A stretch of 64,000 bases of DNA from Rhodeus uyekii (lineage: Eukaryota > Chordata > Actinopteri > Cypriniformes > Acheilognathidae), in assembly GCA_037043235.1 (NCBI GenBank), contig JAWRVZ010000219.1, positions 694,501 to 758,500 on the forward strand. Direction: 5' to 3'. The position numbers and the translations under genes are program-made. Of the stretch, positions 61,233 to 64,000 are shown one piece after another. The number at the start of each line of letters is the position of its first letter. Position 1 is the stretch's first letter. The notes beneath the pieces were generated by a model. That model ran no database searches. It saw only the letters and a program-made list of their open reading frames with translations, and was not told where the DNA came from.

Positions 61233-63824
61233 TTACACCCCCCCTCCGGAAGGCGCGACCTCGCGCCGACGAGAGTTCAAAATTGGGTGGGGGGGTGGGC
61301 ACCCTAGAGACCAGGGTATCCAGAGTCTAGGAGGTCTCCAGGGTGGTGCCGGAGGATCTGGGACCCAAGGTGGCGCCGCCCTCCAGGGTGGTGCCGGCGG
61401 TGGCTCAGGCGGGGCCGGCTGGAGTGCCGGCGGTGGCTCAGGCGGGGCCGGCTGGAGTGCCGGCTGGGGTGCCGGCGGTGGCTCAGGCGGGGCCGGCTGG
61501 GGTGCCGGCGGTGGCTCAGGCGGGGCCGGCTGGAGTGCCGGCTGGGGTGCCGGCGGAGGCTCTGGGAGGGCCGGCGGAGGCTCTGGGAGGGCCGGCTGGA
61601 GGGCCGGCTGGGGTGCCGGCGGAGGCTCTGGGAGGGCCGGCTGGAGTGCCGGCTGGGGTGCCGGCGGTGGCTCAGGCGGGGCCGGCTGGAGTGCCGGCTG
61701 GGGTGCCGGCGGTGGCTCAGGCGGGGCCGGCTGGAGTGCCGGCTGGGGTGCCGGCTGGGGTGCAGGCGGTGGCTCAGGCGGGGCCGGCTGGAATGCCGGC
61801 TGGGGTGCCGACGGAGGCTCTGGGAGGGCCGGCGGAGGCTGCACCGGCGGAGGCTCTGGGAGGGCCGGCTGGAGTGCCGGCTGGGGTGCTGGCCGTAGAG
61901 GTTCTGGGAGGGCCGGCTGCGGCTGCACCGGCGGAGGCTCTGGGAGGGCCGGCTGCGGCTGCACCGGCGGAGGCTCTGGCGGGTCGGGCCACGGCAGCTC
62001 AGGCTCTGGCGGGTCGGGCCACGGCAGCTCAGGCTCTGGCGGGTCGGGCCACGGCAGCTCAGGCTCTGGCGGGTCGGGCCACGGCAGCTCAGGCTCTGGC
62101 GGGTCGGGCCACGGCAGCTCAGGCTCTGGCGGGTCGGGCCACGGCAGCTCAGGCTCTGGCTTGAGGATCTCTGGCTTGAGGATCTCTGGCTTGAGGATCT
62201 CTGGCTTGAGGATCTCTGGCTTGAGGATCTCTGGCTTGAGGATCTCTGGCTTGAGGATCTCTGGCTTGAGGATCTCTGGCTTGAGGATCTCTGGCTTGAG
62301 GATCTCTGGCTTGAGGATCTCTGGCTTGAGGATCTCTGGCTTGAGGATCTCTGGCTTGAGGATCTCTGGCTTGAGGATCTCTGGCTTGAGGATCTCTGGC
62401 TTGAGGATCTCTGGCTTGAGGATCTCTGGCTTGAGGATCTCTGGCTTGAGGATCTCTGGCTTGAGGATCTCTGGCTTGAGGATCTCTGGCTTGAGGATCT
62501 CTGGCTTGAGGATCTCTGGCTTGAGGATCTCTGGCTTGAGGATCTCTGGCTTGAGGATCTCTGGCTTGAGGATCTCTGGCTTGAGGATCTCTGGCTTGAG
62601 GATCTCTGGCTTGAGGATCTCTGGCTTGAGGATCTCTGGCTTGAGGATCTCTGGCTTGAGGATCTCTGGCTTGAGGATCTCTGGCTTGAGGATCTCTGGC
62701 TTGAGGATCTCTGGCTTGAGGATCTCTGGCTTGAGGATCTCTGGCTTGAGGATCTCTGGCTTGAGGATCTCTGGCTTGAGGATCTCTGGCTTGAGGATCT
62801 CTGGCTTGAGGATCTCTGGCTTGAGGATCTCTGGCTTGAGGATCTCTGGCTTGAGGATCTCTGGCTTGAGGATCTCTGGCTTGAGGATCTCTGGCTTGAG
62901 GATCTCTGGCTTGAGGATCTCTGGCACAGGCGCTGATGACGGGCGTCGAGGCGCGGGAACAGGCGCTGATGACGGGCGTCGAGGCGCGGGAACAGGCGCT
63001 GATGACGGGCGTCGAGGCGCGGGAACAGGCGCTGATGACGGGCGTCGAGGCGCGGGAACAGGCGCTGATGACGGGCGTCGAGGCGCGGGAACAGGCGCTG
63101 ATGACGGGCGTCGAGGCGCGGGAACAGGCGCTGATGACGGGCGTCGAGGCGCGGGAACCGGCGCTGATGACGGGCGTCGAGGCGCGGGAACCGGCGCTGA
63201 TGACGGGCGTCGAGGCGCGGGAACAGGCGCTGATGACGGGCGTCGAGGCGCGGGAACAGGCGCTGATGACGGGCGTCGAGGCGCGGGAACAGGCGCTGAT
63301 GACGGGCGTCGAGGCGCGGGAACAGGCGCTGATGACGGGCGTCGAGGCGCGGGAACAGGCGCTGATGACGGGCGTCGAGACGCGGGAACAGGCGCTGATG
63401 ACGGGCGTCGAGGCGCGGGAACAGGCGCTGATGACGGGCGTCGAGGCGCGGGAGCTGGCGATGGCAGGCGAGGCACGGGAGCTGGCACTGGCAGGCGAGG
63501 CACGGGAGCTGACGCGGGTTGACGAGTCCCGGGAACTGACGCGTCAGCCTCCCCGACGTAGAAGGTGGAACCGTTTACATAGAGTACATGATTTAAAAAC
63601 GTCTCGAAGGGCTGCCAGCACTGGTCCGGGTCCAGCCGATAGCACGCGTTGTCATTTAACCCAGCCCAGAAGCGCATGTTGAGTTTGGTGTCCTCCCAAC
63701 TCACCAACTCAGCCAGTTCCAAAAATTCCTCCACGTACTCCTCTAACGGCCGCCCTCCTTGTCGGACAATCCGCAGAAGAAGATCCTCCGCCCTCTCTCT
63801 CTCTGCCGCCGCGTTCCTCCTCAT
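61233..63824 (-). CDS. gag-like protein with coding minisatellites
   Basis: Starting at the first ATG after the LTR (MRRNAAAERERAEDLLLRIV), the frame gives about 863 residues; an ATG inside the LTR at 63899 would add 25. Residues about 10-100 look like a retrotransposon gag piece (GGRPLEEYVEEFLELAELVS, MRFWAGLNDNACYRLDPDQC). The rest is repeats: about 16 of an 11-mer (RRPSSAPVPAP), 51 of EILKP, six of a 10-mer (PELPWPDPPE), then a Pro-Ala-rich block ending near the purine tract. No zinc knuckle is visible. The protein could form a long Pro-rich rod; function beyond gag is unknown. The frame is intact. Confidence 0.78.
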   Translation of the reverse strand: MRRNAAAERERAEDLLLRIVRQGGRPLEEYVEEFLELAELVSWEDTKLNMRFWAGLNDNACYRLDPDQCWQPFETFLNHVLYVNGSTFYVGEADASVPGTRQPASAPVPRLPVPAPVPRLPSPAPAPRRPSSAPVPAPRRPSSAPVPASRRPSSAPVPAPRRPSSAPVPAPRRPSSAPVPAPRRPSSAPVPAPRRPSSAPVPAPRRPSSAPVPAPRRPSSAPVPAPRRPSSAPVPAPRRPSSAPVPAPRRPSSAPVPAPRRPSSAPVPAPRRPSSAPVPAPRRPSSAPVPAPRRPSSAPVPEILKPEILKPEILKPEILKPEILKPEILKPEILKPEILKPEILKPEILKPEILKPEILKPEILKPEILKPEILKPEILKPEILKPEILKPEILKPEILKPEILKPEILKPEILKPEILKPEILKPEILKPEILKPEILKPEILKPEILKPEILKPEILKPEILKPEILKPEILKPEILKPEILKPEILKPEILKPEILKPEILKPEILKPEILKPEILKPEILKPEILKPEILKPEILKPEILKPEILKPEILKPEPELPWPDPPEPELPWPDPPEPELPWPDPPEPELPWPDPPEPELPWPDPPEPELPWPDPPEPPPVQPQPALPEPPPVQPQPALPEPLRPAPQPALQPALPEPPPVQPPPALPEPPSAPQPAFQPAPPEPPPAPQPAPQPALQPAPPEPPPAPQPALQPAPPEPPPAPQPALQPALPEPPPAPQPALQPALPEPPPALPEPPPAPQPALQPAPPEPPPAPQPAPPEPPPAPQPALQPAPPEPPPALQPAPPEPPPAPPWRAAPPWVPDPPAPPWRPPRLWIPWSLGCPPPHPILNSRRREVAPSGGGV
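61380..61975 (-). repeat. Pro-Ala-coding GC-rich repeats
   Basis: Irregular units of about 24-42 bp built on GCCGGCTGGAGTGCC and GGTGGCTCAGGCGGG (plus strand). On the minus strand they code for PPPAPQPALQPAPPEP-like text. A long plus-strand frame (61343-62164) is a by-product. Confidence 0.85.
61978..62157 (-). repeat. 30-bp coding repeat, six units
   Basis: Six copies of GGCGGGTCGGGCCACGGCAG plus CTCAGGCTCT, coding PELPWPDPPE on the minus strand. The copies look identical. Confidence 0.9.
62161..62925 (-). repeat. 15-bp coding repeat, 51 identical units
   Basis: TTGAGGATCTCTGGC is repeated 51 times with no difference between copies, coding EILKP on the minus strand and LRISG on the plus. 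Confidence 0.97.
62926..63453 (-). repeat. 33-bp coding repeat, about 16 units
   Basis: The unit begins ACAGGCGCTGATGACGGGCG and ends TCGAGGCGCGGGA; on the minus strand it codes for an 11-mer with RRPSSAPVPAP. A few copies have ACCGGC for ACAGGC or GAGACGC for GAGGCGC. Confidence 0.93.
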
Positions 63825-63847
63825 CGCGTTTTTGTGGTCGGTTCTTC

Positions 63848-64000
63848 TGTTACGGTTTCGTTTCGGAGGCAGACTCGAAGACACCGGTACCAGAAACATA
63901 GTGTTTTATTATCGCAAGGAACTCAGGCAGGGCAATAAACACAGAGTAAACGTAAACGAGAACCGACAACTGAATGGAGAACACGGAGAACTAAATACAT
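63848..64000 (-). repeat. 5' LTR of the gag-only element, cut by the window
   Basis: The visible 153 bases are identical to 60933-61085. The AATAAAA signal is near 63905. The U3 part and the flank beyond lie outside the window. Confidence 0.92.

Larger units (their letters stand above)
60933..64000 (-). mobile_element. Young gag-only LTR retrotransposon, runs off the window
   Basis: Two direct LTRs (60933-61232 and 63848 to beyond 64000) flank about 2.6 kb with one long minus-strand ORF and a purine tract (GGAGGGGGGG on the minus strand) just before the 3' LTR. No protease, RT, RNase H or integrase is present, so it needs enzymes in trans. No TGG-type primer site follows the 5' LTR, which reads GAAGAACCGACC. 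The visible LTR parts are identical, so insertion was recent. Confidence 0.85.

Noticed and set aside
61343..62164. A 273-codon plus-strand frame rich in GPAGVPAVAQA
   Set aside because: It is the complement of the Pro-Ala-coding repeats, with no separate start context or domain.
62161..63522. A 453-codon plus-strand frame reading LRISG and GTGADDGRRGA repeats
   Set aside because: It is the antisense of the coding minisatellites; arrays with period divisible by three and no stop are open on both strands. Only the minus strand has a gag domain and proper element context.

Overview
This is vertebrate genomic DNA, most likely from a cyprinid (zebrafish/carp-like) fish. The inference rests on GT-AG introns, a fish-type NLR gene with FISNA, NACHT, LRR and B30.2 exons, an immunoglobulin light-chain cluster with V segments in inverted orientation, 5S-derived SINE3 copies, V-SINE-like and L2-like retroelements, a DIRS1-like element and Tigger/pogo relics. 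No search was run, so the species is not fixed.

Layout. 1-6600 is almost all transposon debris: an L2-like LINE broken by an LTR-like insert, a SINE3, a gypsy gag relic, two abutting LTRs and a second SINE3. 6634-7299 holds the last two exons of an NLR (linker plus B30.2) with no NACHT in the window. 7300-14600 is non-genic: an RFX-X-box-bearing minisatellite, pogo and hAT relics and an inverted-repeat structure. 14600-32720 is one complete NLR gene on the + strand. It has two candidate ISRE-bearing first exons, an exon with nine 75-bp repeats, two duplicated basic exons, a FISNA-NACHT exon with intact Walker A and B, three LRR exons, a linker exon and a B30.2 exon. The phases join into a 1310-residue reading frame, and the introns carry a Tigger deletion derivative, a GATA/GATG array and a Harbinger-like element.

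32856-45660 is again retroelements: a tRNA-derived SINE, a broken L2 LINE (-), a decayed DIRS1-like element (+), a small RS-repeat exon-like relic, a perfect 26-bp-arm palindrome, and a near-intact two-ORF L2 LINE (+) whose ORFs share a frame and are split by one TGA. 46575-49360 has a SINE tail, a further pogo copy and an LTR-like unit inside a duplicated flank.

51061-54844 is an Ig light-chain V-J-C-V cluster. V1 (-) is intact with a 12-RSS; J (+) has a 23-RSS; the C exon (+) ends in a Cys-containing tail; V2 (-) is killed by one in-frame stop but keeps its RSS. V and J lie on opposite strands, so joining must be by inversion. 55000-60930 is sparse, with a solo LTR, an interrupted SINE3 and a CA array. 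The window ends in a young gag-only LTR retrotransposon (-). Its two LTRs are identical over all visible bases, and its single long ORF is built mostly of coding minisatellites, including 51 identical copies of a 15-bp unit.

The immune genes are the host content. The NLR is predicted to be an interferon-responsive cytosolic sensor, and the Ig cluster encodes a kappa-like light chain. I found no wholly new system. The best leads are the paired ISRE first exons with differing uORFs, the LINE ORF1/ORF2 stop junction, the homogenised coding 15-mers, the X-box minisatellite and the perfect palindrome.
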